A stretch of DNA of 25,819 nucleotides, from positions 1 through 25,819 of the forward strand of contig MU617038.1 of NCBI GenBank assembly GCA_025201705.1, in the 5' to 3' direction. The position numbers and the translations under genes are program-made. Shown here in pieces: positions 1 through 12,051 of this stretch (within the stretch, counting starts at the first letter, position 1; the number at the start of each line of letters is the position of its first letter). This DNA comes from Dissophora ornata (lineage: Eukaryota; Mortierellomycota; Mortierellomycetes; Mortierellales; Mortierellaceae). Below the pieces are notes generated by a model. It did not search any database. It was not told the DNA's origin and saw only the letters and a program-made list of their open reading frames with translations.

Positions 1-112
1 AAAAAAAAAAAGAAAAAAAAAAAAGAATCAATCTGGCTCCAAAAACATTTCGACCATATGAGAAAACCATACAGGCAAATCCATAAAACAATGGCACACC
101 CGTATTTTTTTT
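1..112. other. A-rich 3' flank of CDH1
   Basis: Bases 1-30 are almost pure A with two G interruptions, followed by AT-rich sequence up to the CDH1 stop codon. No gene is visible. It is presumably the 3' UTR of the minus-strand CDH1 gene. The homopolymer may also be where the assembly broke. Confidence 0.5.
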
Positions 113-2808
113 CTATCGAATAGTGGCCACGACACTTGTGAGTCCATCATCATCTCTGCGCTCCGTCTTGCTTTTTTGAAAGACGTTCCAGAATCGCAGA
201 GTCTCATCCCCTGCACCCGTGACAATGGTCTGCCCATCGGGGGACAGAGCCAAGTACAGGACACGTAGTTGGTGTCCCGAGAGCGCAGCAATTTGTTGCA
301 TCGAAGGGTACTTCCACAGAACGACCTGGTTCTGCGAGTACCCATGGGTCGAGACCAGCTCGTTGGTGGTCTTGGACCAGGCTAGATTACAAACCTAATA
401 TTGGTGTTCAAAAATAGGAGTGGGTGATGTGAGAAACCCAGAAAGATCTCGTTCACCCAAAAGACTTCTTTCTCCAGAGGCGAATCGCTTTCACTCTGCG
501 CTTATTCCCTGCCCGTGCTTACCTGTGACCCCGTGTCCGTGGCTCCAACGGACACCCCGGTTGTCGTGTTCCAAAACCGAATATGCCGATCTGCAGTACC
601 CCCTCCACTGGCCAGGATGCCAGACTGGTGTGGATTCCAGTCGATGGCCTTCACGGCGGCGCTGTGATCTCTAAACTTGTACAGTGGCACCGTCGCGTCC
701 TTTTCCCAGACCATCAGCCTATTGTCATTGCCGCCGCTCGCTAGCTGAGTGCCCGCGCTGTTCCATTTTAGACCGCAAACCTGTTCATGAGAAAAACGCC
801 TGCTGTTAATATCCAGATGTCCGTTTGGAGCCGATAGATCTGCAGACCAATGATGGCATTTTGAATCTTTACCTCTCCTGTGTGGCTGGATAATTGCTGT
901 TGCCACATCCCATGGGACCGTACATCCCGAGTGTAGATATTCCGATCCCGGCTTCCAGAGGTCAGGACATGGTCATTCCAAGCCAAGACCCCAACCCGTT
1001 GAGTATGTCCTGTCATGATCCTGACACGCTGACTAGTCCGCACGTCCCAGATTTGGATGGTCCCGCTGTCTGTCCCTACTGCCAGATGTGTACCCTAAAG
1101 TTCCAGGACAATATCAAGGGGCATGATTTATCAGTAAGCACTTGTTCGGCGCCCTTCATGACGGACATCTACTTGAAGCATCCAACCGAAACAGTACCAT
1201 TGAGATCCAGCTAATGGACGTGACACTGTCGTCTTCTCCAAGATCACAGAGCTGGGTGACTTTGGTTGTTAGCGCACTCCAAAGATAAACACAGCTTCCA
1301 AGACCAACACCTAGCACATTCTGGGACGACCAGTCGACCAGATTGAGATAGAAATCATCCTACAGCAGCAATAAAAAAAATGTGTTTGTCAGACCTTTGG
1401 AAGAGAACCAGGTTGTCATGAAAATGTGCTGCTGTTCTTTAAGGTGACATATTTTCTTACCCGCAGTTCCGGCGCGTCCAGCACTTTGAAGGGAAGCTTG
1501 CTAATGGCCCGAGGCGCCTTTTTGGGACTGAGCAAAATACTACGGCTCTCCTGTGAGACGGGTGTAGGCGCATAAATCTGTCTCGACGGCGAATCAAAGT
1601 GCAGCGTGTTGTGCGTAGTCGTGGACGCAAACGCAAAGAGTCTACGCGGTGTGCTCGGAAATCTATTCTCATACGAGCTTGGTGTGTTGGAAAGCATTAA
1701 TTCGTTCGCGATGACAGTGTCATGGGCTTGGTTTTGTGCTATCCGTAAACAGTAAACAAAAACACGAGGGCATTAGGGGTTGTTTCGATCAACGAAGGCC
1801 AACAAGATTGGAAATCGGGCCAAGATTGATTAAATTAGCTCACCCTTTTTGTAGTGATCGGCAACTTGAGATGCGTGGTTGGGAGTCATGGACATGTTTC
1901 GAGCTCGTTGTCGAGAGGGGGTTGAGGGTGTGTCCGGCAGAAGCTCGTAGTGCTCCGAAAGCCCTCCTTCTCGCACCGGAATAAACCTAGAAGAGACATT
2001 TTCGTAATAGACGTGAGTTGGCACATCCAACTGACCAGTACGAACATGGGCCACAGTGTGTCTACAGATGTCGCCACCATTACCTGTCATAGACCCGCTT
2101 CTTTGACGGTGACTTTAGTCCTGGCGATCGCAAGATGGATGACGACCCTGAAATATGGCCATCTGGGCCCCACTGGGCGATTGAGGGTATATTATCGGAA
2201 GCGACCTTTGAGCTTGTATGTGTGCTCTGGTTGGCAATGTTCCGTGCACTATCCAAGCTGCCGTGGTTGCTGTTGATGTTGTTGATGATGTTGTTGATAC
2301 TGCTGCTGGTGCCAGCGTTGCCGGGCATATTGTTGCTAATGTTGGTGAAGCTAGAACTCGAAGCACCATTGGCTGTCCTTGTTTTCTTTGCGCTTCCCAG
2401 TGTGCTAGTCTCAGCAGTGGCTGCAGGGATACCTGCATTGGACGATCTTCTCGTGCTGACGCCCATTGGCGACGTGAGGTGATTCCCTGACGGTCGACGG
2501 GGACTTGAAGGTGTCGCTGCGGATAAGGACGAACTGTGTCCAAACACGCGACTGCTCATGCCAGCTCGTGTTGGTGTGCCTGGAGGTCCTCGGGCTCTTG
2601 CTGCGCGTGCACTAGCAGTGGTGGTGCGGATTGCTCCTCCAGTTTGGGCGCCTCTCGTGGAGGTTGGGGATAAGAGGCCGGGATGGTGAGAAGGTAATGT
2701 ATGGTTGTTTCTAGTTGCAGAGTGCTCGGCCGACGCAGTTGCTGAGGAGGACTGACCACTCTCAGACTGTTGGCGGGCCTGGACTCGCTTCTTGAACTGA
2801 AAGTCCAT
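113..2808 (-). CDS. CDH1: APC/C activator Cdh1 (Fizzy-related), seven exons
   Basis: WD40 co-activator that brings substrates to the anaphase-promoting complex in late mitosis and G1. Exons on the minus strand: 2808-2084, 1986-1844, 1738-1461, 1359-1198, 1094-873, 780-523, 394-113. They total 2070 nt (689 aa), in phase, with GT-AG introns of 92-142 nt. Residues 1-240 are a Ser/Thr/Asn-rich tail with several S/T-P sites, including a KSPSKK cyclin-dependent kinase consensus. The C-box DRFIP is at 241-245 and is split by intron 1. ANELM lies in exon 3, and [13 protein letters not shown] precedes the propeller, which starts near residue 383. Diagnostic blocks are [38 protein letters not shown] and [14 protein letters not shown]. 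The last two residues are Ile-Arg, the tail that docks on the Cdc27/APC3 TPR. The [13 protein letters not shown] block and the [12 protein letters not shown] context favour Cdh1 over Cdc20. The start is the ATG in ACGACCATGG. The reading frame stays open upstream, so a longer N-terminus is possible. Confidence 0.95.
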
Positions 2809-4125
2809 GGTCGTAGCCCTTGCTTCAGCTAGTACTTTTCTTTTTTTTTTGTCCGTTCGTAGCTCCGGCTTTTGGTTTGCAGTGGGTAGATTGGGTTGGT
2901 GTCTCTGTTGTTACACTAAGGACAGGGGCGTGTGCCAAGAGCAAGAGACACGTCCAAGAGTGTGAAGGCAGCTCCTGGGCTGAGTAGTCCCTGATGGGTT
3001 CCCGCCGCGGTGTCTTTCAAGGGTCTGTGAGGCAGAGAAGAAAGCAAGAGAGAACGGGAACAGAGAAGAGGGCGCAAGATGTGGTGGTGGGGGGGTGGGG
3101 GAGTATTTGTGTGCTGTGTGAGCTGTGTGTGCGGTTGGAGTGAATATGTATGTGGGAGTAGCGGGGTTGGTCCAAGACCCTGGCGGCGCGTGTTCGGCGA
3201 AAGTTCGATAGCCCAATAGCTCAGACGCAGGCTGAGCGTGTGTATGCCGTGCGGAGCGGTGTGCTGCGTGTGTCGTGTGTGTCGGTGTGGGAGTGGGACG
3301 GGTTTGGACGGAGCGGGACGACTGCTGATTGTCTTTCGGATTTGATTTGAGGATTGAATCCGATTAGCGGATTGGATCAATCGAAAGGGCCGGGAAGGGG
3401 AGGGAGGAAGCCTGATGCGGCCTGCGAGGATTGGGTGGGACGGGCTGTGGGTGGTGGATCGATCAAGGATGGAGAAGACAAACGACAGATGGAGAGTTGC
3501 GGCCAGCATTTTTCTTTATTCGCATCACGTTGTCCTCTGGCTTCCCTTCTTTCACGGACTGTGCTGCCGAGATGAATGGATTCGCACGTGGACATTGAAT
3601 CCGATGGACCCATCCTCGAGCTGGATCCCAGATGGGTCCCACGCGTTTCCATTGTGAGCTTCCCCTGAGTCTCATCCCTAGCCATCATGGACTGCAGTCA
3701 GATGCTTTGGTGCTTTGACGTCTCACATCTTGGTGTCCTCGTTGCCTAGCTGTCCCTGCCACCGAACATCATTGCTTGCCAAGACAGAGCACGTTCGGGG
3801 ACAAGCCATGATAGCAGCAACTGCTGATGCCCCATGTGAGCAGGAGACGGGGATCGATGGACTGCCGCGTGGTACCTTCCATCCTGGCACCCCATGGCGC
3901 GATGTGCGCATTCTCTACACCCCTTAACTGCAGTCAGCCTGCAACCTTAGTCGTGAATGCAACGCGAAACCCTTTGTTGTTTGCAGAACCACCACTGCGG
4001 TGGCTTAAGCGCTTTTTTTTTTCCTGTGTCGTCGTCGTCGTTGCCTCAAAAGACAAAAGACACAAGACCTTTCCCTCTCCTCACTTCACATCACCTCGCC
4101 CCTCACCCATCCTCATCACCCAACA
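2809..4125. promoter_or_regulatory. Divergent promoter region between CDH1 and PRMT1
   Basis: 1.3 kb without a convincing gene lies between the divergent starts of CDH1 (minus) and PRMT1 (plus). The CDH1 side, about 3070-3300, is G- and TG-rich on the plus strand, which gives a CT/CA-rich transcribed leader. It includes a dense run of G tracts at about 3080-3103. The PRMT1 side ends in a CT-rich leader (about 4070-4120) running into CAACAATG. I saw no clean TATA box on either side. The overlapping small open frames here are low-complexity and not family-like. Confidence 0.6.
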
Positions 4126-5694
<1,569 letters not shown>

Positions 5695-6130
5695 AGCAGC
5701 CGAAATATGGAAAAATGGCCATTCAGGAACCATGCACTCTCTCATCTATTTTTTTTCACCTTTCACCGGCTGTTTTGTTGTAATCTTGCGCGTCCCCAGA
5801 TTTTCTTTATTTTCTGATATCCATCTCTCCATCCCCCTTCTCGCCACCACAAGACTACAAGACCATAGACAAAGGCAGAGCGAAGAAAAGGGGGGGTGAA
5901 GTAGAAGAGAAGCATCGCATCAAACTGTACTTTTAAATTTGCATTCGTGGTTTTGTTTCACTGAAATAATAAACATTATTAAAAGAAAAAAATGTTGGGG
6001 AAAAGATTCAATGTGTGGGTTTCTACAATGTGTGTATGGAACGAGCAAGGAAGGGGTGCGAAGAGATGCTATTTTGTAGCACGCGTATAACATGTGCAAC
6101 GGGGACGGGAAGATGCGGTATTTCTGTTCT
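5695..6130. other. Convergent 3' intergenic region (PRMT1 / reticulon)
   Basis: 436 bp between two stop codons facing each other. It is AT-rich with T-runs and holds the palindromic poly(A)-like element near 5965-5980. I see no gene. The two 3' UTRs probably abut or overlap here. Confidence 0.5.
5968..5973 (+). terminator. Probable poly(A) signal of PRMT1
   Basis: An AATAAA hexamer about 270 nt after the PRMT1 stop, inside the inverted repeat AATAATAAACATTATT. It fits a 3'-end signal for the plus-strand gene. The minus strand of the same palindrome reads AATAAT, so it could also serve the convergent reticulon gene. Confidence 0.45.
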
Positions 6131-7228
6131 CTACTCTGTCTTCTTTTCAGACTGTTTAAGGATTCCCTTGTCTTTCGCAAACTGCTCTCCCTTTGAATAG
6201 ACTGTGGTCCATTGCTCCTGGGCCATCTGGCGACCCTTGTCCATACGCGCCTGCACCAGGTCATTCGTATTGGCCACATGTGCATCAATCAGCTCTTGGT
6301 TGTCGAGGTACAGGCGGGGGGCAGCAAAGATCGACACCAAGATCATGCACAAGAGCGTCGTTGTGGAGAACCAGGTGCGGAGAGTCCAAATCGAGTAAAA
6401 GATACCAATGTACTATGCATAAAAGGAGATCCACATTGTAAGGTTATTACGATGCTGAACCTTAGATCAGAACCTCGTCAGGACAGTCAGCATCCACTCA
6501 TACCTTGAGACTACGCTTGTTGTCCTCAATGAGGACCACTTTGGCCAATTCGGTCAGGACTACATTCAGTCCATCTGTAACATAGTCGAGCCTACGACGA
6601 AGGGTATCCGCTTCAATATGCACAAACTCTGCGGATCTGGAGTAATATTTCCTATGATGACCATGGTTCAGTCAGCAGCTGTTAGTATAACAGCAACAGA
6701 AGATACTTTTTTTTTGGACTTTAAACCAGAAAAAAAAAACAGCCATAACAAACATACTCCAATGGACGGACAGCGGGTTTCGTGAGCATGAGACCGTTGA
6801 CGTAAAGGAATGACCCCGATATACCCACGACAAACAATCCGCAGATGAGGTTAAGCAGCGAGACCCATCGGCACAGGAGCACGAATACTAGCGATGCAGC
6901 CAGATGTGCGGCTGAGACCGTTGGTTTTTCCCAAAGAAGGATGCTCCTTAGACGTGGCGACATGTACACGGAGTGATCTGTTTCATTAGAATGACACTGT
7001 TAACATGTCGATTTCTTTTCTCTTTTTTTTTTTGGTCGAGCAGGGTCTTGACTCTTAGTGCATACCTGTGGAGCCGGCCTTGCCTCCGGGACCCGACTTT
7101 GGTGAGTCACTGCTGCTTCGTTCGCGAGGCGCCAGCGTGTTATCATCTAGAACAGCGCCAGCTGCAGCTTCGGTGTTCAAAGAGCGATTGACCTTAGGAT
7201 AGTCATGGCCTGCTTTGTCTTGATCCAT
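6131..7228 (-). CDS. Reticulon-domain ER-shaping protein, four exons
   Basis: Membrane protein of the reticulon family, which bends ER tubules through paired hydrophobic hairpins. Minus-strand exons: 7228-7066, 6977-6758, 6651-6504, 6412-6131. They total 813 nt (270 aa) and all phases close. Residues 1-60 are hydrophilic and Ser/Pro-rich. The reticulon domain opens with RLRSILLWEKPTVS (about 63-76). The first hydrophobic hairpin is about 76-116, a hydrophilic loop follows (KYYSRSAEFVHIEADTLRRR), and the second hairpin is about 178-210. The C-terminus is a charged, amphipathic-looking tail ending in KKTE, a KKXX di-lysine ER-retrieval signal at the extreme end, as is common in this family. Introns are 88, 106 and 91 nt. 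The ATG at 7228 is the first in frame of exon 1. Yeast RTN1/RTN2 are the likely counterparts, but orthology cannot be decided from sequence alone. Confidence 0.88.
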
Positions 7229-7994
7229 GAATGTGAGAGGAGAATATATCAGATATTTATTTATTTTTTTTGGTTGGATTGGGAAGAACGGATGGGAAGA
7301 ACGAAATGCAGTAAAGGAAAAATGACCAAGCCTATATATGCCGCGTTTTCTTTTCTTCAGTTTTTGTGGTACGGTCAGACGAGGTGGAGGATAGAGAGAC
7401 GACGTAGCCTTGTGGAAAGGATCAGCAGTTCTCCAACACTGCCCTGGTCACTGTTTCACACTTATTCCTTTTCAGCCCAGACCCTTGTGTTCAGCGTCAT
7501 CTCTTGGGGTTCGTGAAGGGGATAGAAAATGGGCCTCCTCGGGCTAGAAAAGTAAAAAAAAAAACGCGAGAAAGGGGGTAAATCTGAATCTGACAAGGGA
7601 AGTTGGAATGGCGGACAGAACATTGGGTCTCGTTCGCTCTCTTTTTTTGTGTGTTGCATGAGCGAAAGAAAATCAGGGGCGAGCCAGGGTCTTTTACGAC
7701 TTTCCTTGCATGCAGCGGGAAAAGGATGTGTTCAATTGTACACATCGCACTTCTGGTCTACAGGCAAAGTGAGGAGAGGAGCTGGCTGTATTGCGAGAGA
7801 ATTACATGCAGCACGAGGACGCTGATGCAGGGTATATTCCCTGGCTCTCCTGCAAAGAGACGCAAGCTACATCCGGTATGCTTTTATGTCCTGTTCCGGA
7901 TCTTTTCAGCTGTCCTGCCATAGGTCGCACTTTCTAAATCTCGTACCATCCACTAGACCATCAATCAACGTCAGCATTGAATCCTCCTGAGTAG

Positions 7995-8027
<33 letters not shown>

Positions 8028-8489
8028 TTTTTGCAGAACGCGCGTGGCGCCATGTTGTTGATGGACGCTACCACTTGGCCAATAAATGGGGCTTGCTCTG
8101 CAATTCTTTAATACCAATGAAGATATCCTCTTTTCCCATACACAATGCTACAAGGCACTGAATCCTGTCAATCTGTTTAATACACGAGAGCGTCTCTCTT
8201 TCGGATTCCAAAAGTGCTCTTTGGTCTCCTATCTTGCCAGGCATGTTGCTGCAGTGAATAACTTCATAGACTTGGGACTTATTCAACTGGGTCTGAAACC
8301 AAAAATGCCCAGATGGGTGAACCATGTTAACGGCTGAGCCGTACGAGGTTGCTCTCTACGTAGCTTGCTAAGCGTGAACGCCATCTTTAGCCGCTGCTCG
8401 CGACTCTATTGCACTCTGCTGCAGTTCCAGACTCTGCTAGTCGTTGTCTTGAAGAATCACTTCTACTGCGTCTGTGCTATCCAACAAAG
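7229..8489. other. Intergenic region with long poly-T tract; no confident gene
   Basis: Contains the probable promoter of the reticulon gene (7229 to about 7500, AT-rich with T runs). It also holds a 28-T homopolymer at 8005-8032 ending in TTGCAG, which looks like a splice acceptor but joins to no coding-like exon I could find. The open frames on both strands at about 8068-8337 overlap each other in antisense and resemble no family. I see no gene I can support. Confidence 0.4.
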
Positions 8490-9069
8490 TTAAGCTCCCC
8501 AGCGCGTTCGCTTATAGTAATTCCATATTCTCGTTCCAGTTAGACAGGGAGTTTTCATCGACTGCTCCAGATCGCACTGCGACTGAGTTTCTCGATTGCT
8601 TTCATGACGATTTTGCCACAGCGTTGTTAGTGTCCTTGTTGTGTTAAACGTATGATCCCAAGCTCCCGCAACCAATGTTGTGCCGATCCGTGGTAAAGAT
8701 CTCGTAGCGTCCACCATCAATCAACGTCCACATCCGACGAATAGAGCCGCCATGTTCGTCTATCCTTGAAATCTCCAGATCCTCTCTAGCTCTTCGAATT
8801 GGCCCTCCAACGAGCTCCAAGTTACTCCCTCGGTAGACAAACTTCAGAGGAAGATGACTTGGACGTACATCGGTAGATCCATAGGCTGCGACGCGTAAAT
8901 CAGCATGCGGGGATTGTGATTGGCTGTGACAAGAGAGACGAGCTTCGAGTAGATCGTTGTCTCTCTTTCTCCTGCCTGATCTGTGATTAGTCGTTGGCGA
9001 CGCCTCTCTTGTATCCTCCATCGACTTTGGAACTGTCCTGTCATCATCTATGCTGCATCCTTTTGCCAT
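8490..9069 (-). pseudogene. Possible decayed coding sequence, unrecognised
   Basis: One minus-strand frame is protein-like in blocks separated by stops. From 9047 it reads through SKLVSLVTANHNPRMLIYAS to a TGA at 8844-8846. It continues with TWSSLEGQFEELERIWRFQ, meets further stops, and is open again from 8720 to 8490. A second frame (8644-9069) is also open. No start, splice set or domain could be established. It could be a dead copy of a repeat-type protein, or chance open frames in moderately GC-rich DNA. Confidence 0.2.
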
Positions 9070-9958
9070 CCATCCTTTTGCCTATTCTCAGCTCAAGGCT
9101 CGTCTGCGTTCACTTCGCTGTCCTCCTATCCTCCTTGCTCTCTTCCCCCTTAGTCCCTTTTTTTGCAAGCCTGAAAGTGCCAGGAAACACGGAGCAAGAG
9201 AAAAGAAGACATGCATTCAGAAGTTGAAGTGGAAAGAATTGACTCGAATGCATTCGCTCCCCTCCATACCCAGGGCTATATCCCAAGGCTTATTTTTTTT
9301 TATTCCGAGTGCGTTTTTGTAGCACCAACGCGTCCCTTAATACATTTGACCATGAAGTCGCGATGGTAGCTATGACTTTCGGAGAATTTTCGGCAGCTCC
9401 ATTCGAGCGGAAACTTCAGACATAGCAATTATTACTCTCGAATATGCGCCATAATCACCTACATGTCATAGAATCGCCGTTACCGTGGAAAGACTCTTTG
9501 AAGCACATCCCTTGAGCATCGCAGCACAGACTCGTCAGAGCTCGTTCAGAGCTGGTTCAGAGCTAGTTCCAGCTTTAGCTTCCCCTTTTCGTCCCTTTTT
9601 GAGACATGACGGCCTCCTTTCTGTGTAGTCTCTATGGTGAAGAAGGAGTGATGGACCAACTGAGCAATCTTTTTTTATTCTACGCTCAGGAGACAATCCG
9701 TTGTTCTCAGCCGGGAACAAGATGTTGAATGATGCATTGTCCTAGAGACCATATTCTTCTTGTCCGCGAGATCTTAATCTGCCATATATGCATATACCCT
9801 CGATGGTCTTGCCCATCTCTCACTCCCTTTCTTCCGTCTCTCCACTTCTTTCCCTGTTGCCGCTTCCTGGACCCCACACCCTCCGCACTTCTTACGTCTA
9901 CAACGCACACTTTACGAACAAACATAAAACAATATACACACAGCAACCACTCAGCAAG
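9070..9958. other. Intergenic DNA and likely 5' leader of the downstream gene
   Basis: No coding sequence I can support. It holds a three-copy 11-bp minisatellite at 9535-9567. From about 9790 it becomes CT-rich and then A-rich, in the style of a fungal promoter and leader. It ends in CAGCAAG followed by GTAATA at 9959, a good donor for an intron in the leader of the next gene. Confidence 0.4.
9535..9567. repeat. Three-copy 11-bp minisatellite
   Basis: TCAGAGCTCGT, TCAGAGCTGGT and TCAGAGCTAGT in direct succession. Only the ninth base differs (C, G, A). Confidence 0.8.
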
Positions 9959-10137
9959 GTAATACCTCCGCTTGTTTTTCCTCTAGACCTCTTGTACTCG
10001 ACACAGTCCATGTGTACGCTTATCCTCTTCCAAGTAGGAGGAAATAAACATCATAGAGTCACTCATTTATGTATTCTCTTTGCTTCGTCAACATCATTTC
10101 GATCGCAAACTGTTGCCGGGAAACAGCTAGTCTTCAG
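9959..10137 (+). other. Probable 5'-UTR intron ending one base before the ATG
   Basis: Donor AAG|GTAATA and acceptor TCTTCAG|C ATG, 179 nt. The acceptor lies one nucleotide before the start codon proposed for the calponin-homology-like gene. The CT-rich to A-rich sequence before the donor looks like a fungal 5' leader. Confidence 0.4.
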
Positions 10138-10138
10138 C

Positions 10139-11967
10139 ATGAGCGCGCTAAGATTCACTGAAGGCTACGTTAAACCAAGGTACAGCCCACATAGCGTGTT
10201 GATATCATTAATATAAGCTTGGTGTTTGTGCAAAATTCTGACATCTGGCTCGATCTGCCCTCCTTGATCAGGGAGTCGCGAAAGTCCGCCGGCAACGCCA
10301 GGAAGAGAGCCAGCGTCATGGCCTTAGGATCCATCACCTATCTGCAAAGATACTACGCTTCAGGTGGGACCATCTTTGAAGGGTAAAGGTTCTCTCCTTT
10401 CACGAAAAGCAGTTAGCAAAAAAAGTGCAGGCTCCTTGGCTAATTAACGTTAATTCTGATGATAGCATGCCGTACGACAACATGTTCAAGACCAGCTTTG
10501 TAGACTCACTTTCCCCTCGCTCAGGATTGATGCCACCAAGCATTGAGAAACTGTTGCATAACTGCCATGAAGACATTCAGTCAGTGCTTGAAGTCTGGGG
10601 CATCATCAGCTACCCGTCGCCATCCACTCACGCCACCAATGGCCAGGAGCAGATTCCGGATTCGCCTGTCTCTGTGAACGAAAATGACAGCTCCTACACC
10701 TCTCTCAACACTCAGGAGCAGCACCGATACGACTTCATGACAGTTGATATGCTCGCTTTACTTGAGTCGTCAACCAAGGCTATCTCATCCATCAGAACAT
10801 ACTCGATCCATTCGCTCACCATAACACCTGAAGCTTTGACCATCCACCGACAAGCCGCACTGGCAGTAATTGAGATGCTCTCTATTCTGGAGCAAGCGAG
10901 CCGCATTCTCAGCTACGAGAACGGATACGCTCATCCGCAAGAGTACTGCTATGCTCGTCTAAGCTTTGGTGACCTCGAAGAAGAAAGGGTGGAGATGAAG
11001 AAATATCTCGCAGTTGTTCAAGAGCAACTTTTCAAACCCCAGGCACAAAAGATTGAGACACAACTCGAGCAATTACTCATCGCTGATACAGCAGCTTTGA
11101 GCAGATCAGGGGAGGTCAGGTTGCCCAAGTGGATTGGCGATGAGAATTGGGCCTCGGAAGGCGAGAGCGAGCTCTCTCTTGGTAAATTTGACGCGGTATT
11201 TGCTAGTCGCCAATCCCTACTGCTCTTTGTCCAGGTTGTTGCTGCCATTGACTATTGTGCTGTTGTTGCTGCCATAGAGCGCTGCCATGCATTTTTGGAG
11301 TTCTTCAGTCCAGAAACGAGAGGTCCTCTCCCATCGCCTTCCTCTGATATCGACGGCTTTTTAGATGCCCTGAGGTAAACCTTTCATGCCATAATGCGCT
11401 AAATCAAGCTCTTAATTTTTGCAGCATTTTGGGCTAACATCTTTTGACACCTTGTAGCGACGGCTACGTGATGTGCATGGTGTTCAATGCTTTTGTATGC
11501 CTAACAAACATGCCGTTTGGCATGGTCGACAAGATACACGAGGACACGGCGAGAACCTGGAGGGCGGCTGATAATTGGCGCTTCCTGATGCAGTAAGGCC
11601 CATGCGCGACTATCTCAGCCATAGTCTTATTGAAAAACACGTAGTGCTGACACTGACCAAGATGGACATATTGTAGGGCATGCAAATTCCGGCTAGAGTT
11701 CAAGGTTCAGGATGGCTCATTTAAACCAATCGAGATTGTCAAGCGGACTGCGCCTGGCCGCGAACAGGTACGGCGCTATCATTAATTTTTCCGTTTCTGA
11801 TGACAGAGATGTGGGGAAGCATGCTCACCAAGCGATGTATAAATCAGCTGCAAACATGGGTTAGGCTCATAGTTCGGAGAGGCATCCAAGAAGCGAAAGA
11901 GACGTTGGAGAACAAGAAGAAGGCGACCTCCCCTGGTCTTGCACCATCAATTTTCCCAGACTTTTAA
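10139..11967 (+). CDS. Unrecognised protein with remote calponin-homology-like C-terminal region, six exons
   Basis: Predicted exons: 10139-10179, 10218-10382, 10466-11374, 11458-11592, 11677-11767, 11848-11967, totalling 1461 nt (486 aa) with every phase closing. The last four exons are well supported. The first is less certain because it needs a 38-nt intron. If the first two exons are wrong, an in-frame ATG at 10467 gives a shorter protein. The N-terminus (EGYVKPSLVFV, NSDIWLDLPSLIRES) is unfamiliar. The middle (about 70-370) is mostly helical in character and acidic. After it, LRDGYVMCMVFNAF...NWRFLMQACKFRL (about 370-420) resembles the calponin-homology pattern of a 'DG..LC..' helix followed by 'N...FL.AC'. 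This suggests an actin- or cytoskeleton-related role, but the similarity is weak. The tail is basic (RGIQEAKETLENKKK). A leader intron 9959-10137 probably precedes the ATG. Confidence 0.7.
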
Positions 11968-12051
11968 TGACCCCTTCCAAGCTCGACTTGAGGTCGAGCA
12001 CTTTCAAATAGACATGACTTAGCACTTAATAACATTGGGCATGACAGGGTC
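11968..12051. other. Short 3' flank with hairpin
   Basis: Contains a perfect inverted repeat, GCTCGAC-TTGAG-GTCGAGC (11981-11999), right after the TAA and TGA stops of the upstream gene. The reading frame of the last upstream exon continues through this stretch into the coding-like region that follows, interrupted only by stops. Confidence 0.4.

Noticed and set aside
2135..2490. Hydrophobic plus-strand open frames opposite CDH1 exon 1
   Set aside because: They are the antisense of the Asn/Ser-rich coding repeat of CDH1, which automatically gives Leu/Val-rich frames.
2911..3688. Several overlapping open frames on both strands in the divergent promoter
   Set aside because: Low-complexity Pro/His/Thr- or Arg-rich translations of TG/CT-rich DNA; they overlap each other and show no domain.
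8005..8038. 28-T tract ending TTGCAG as a splice acceptor or reverse poly(A) tail of a retroposed gene
   Set aside because: No coding-like exon follows on the plus strand and no spliced gene copy precedes the tail on the minus strand; a simple homopolymer is enough.
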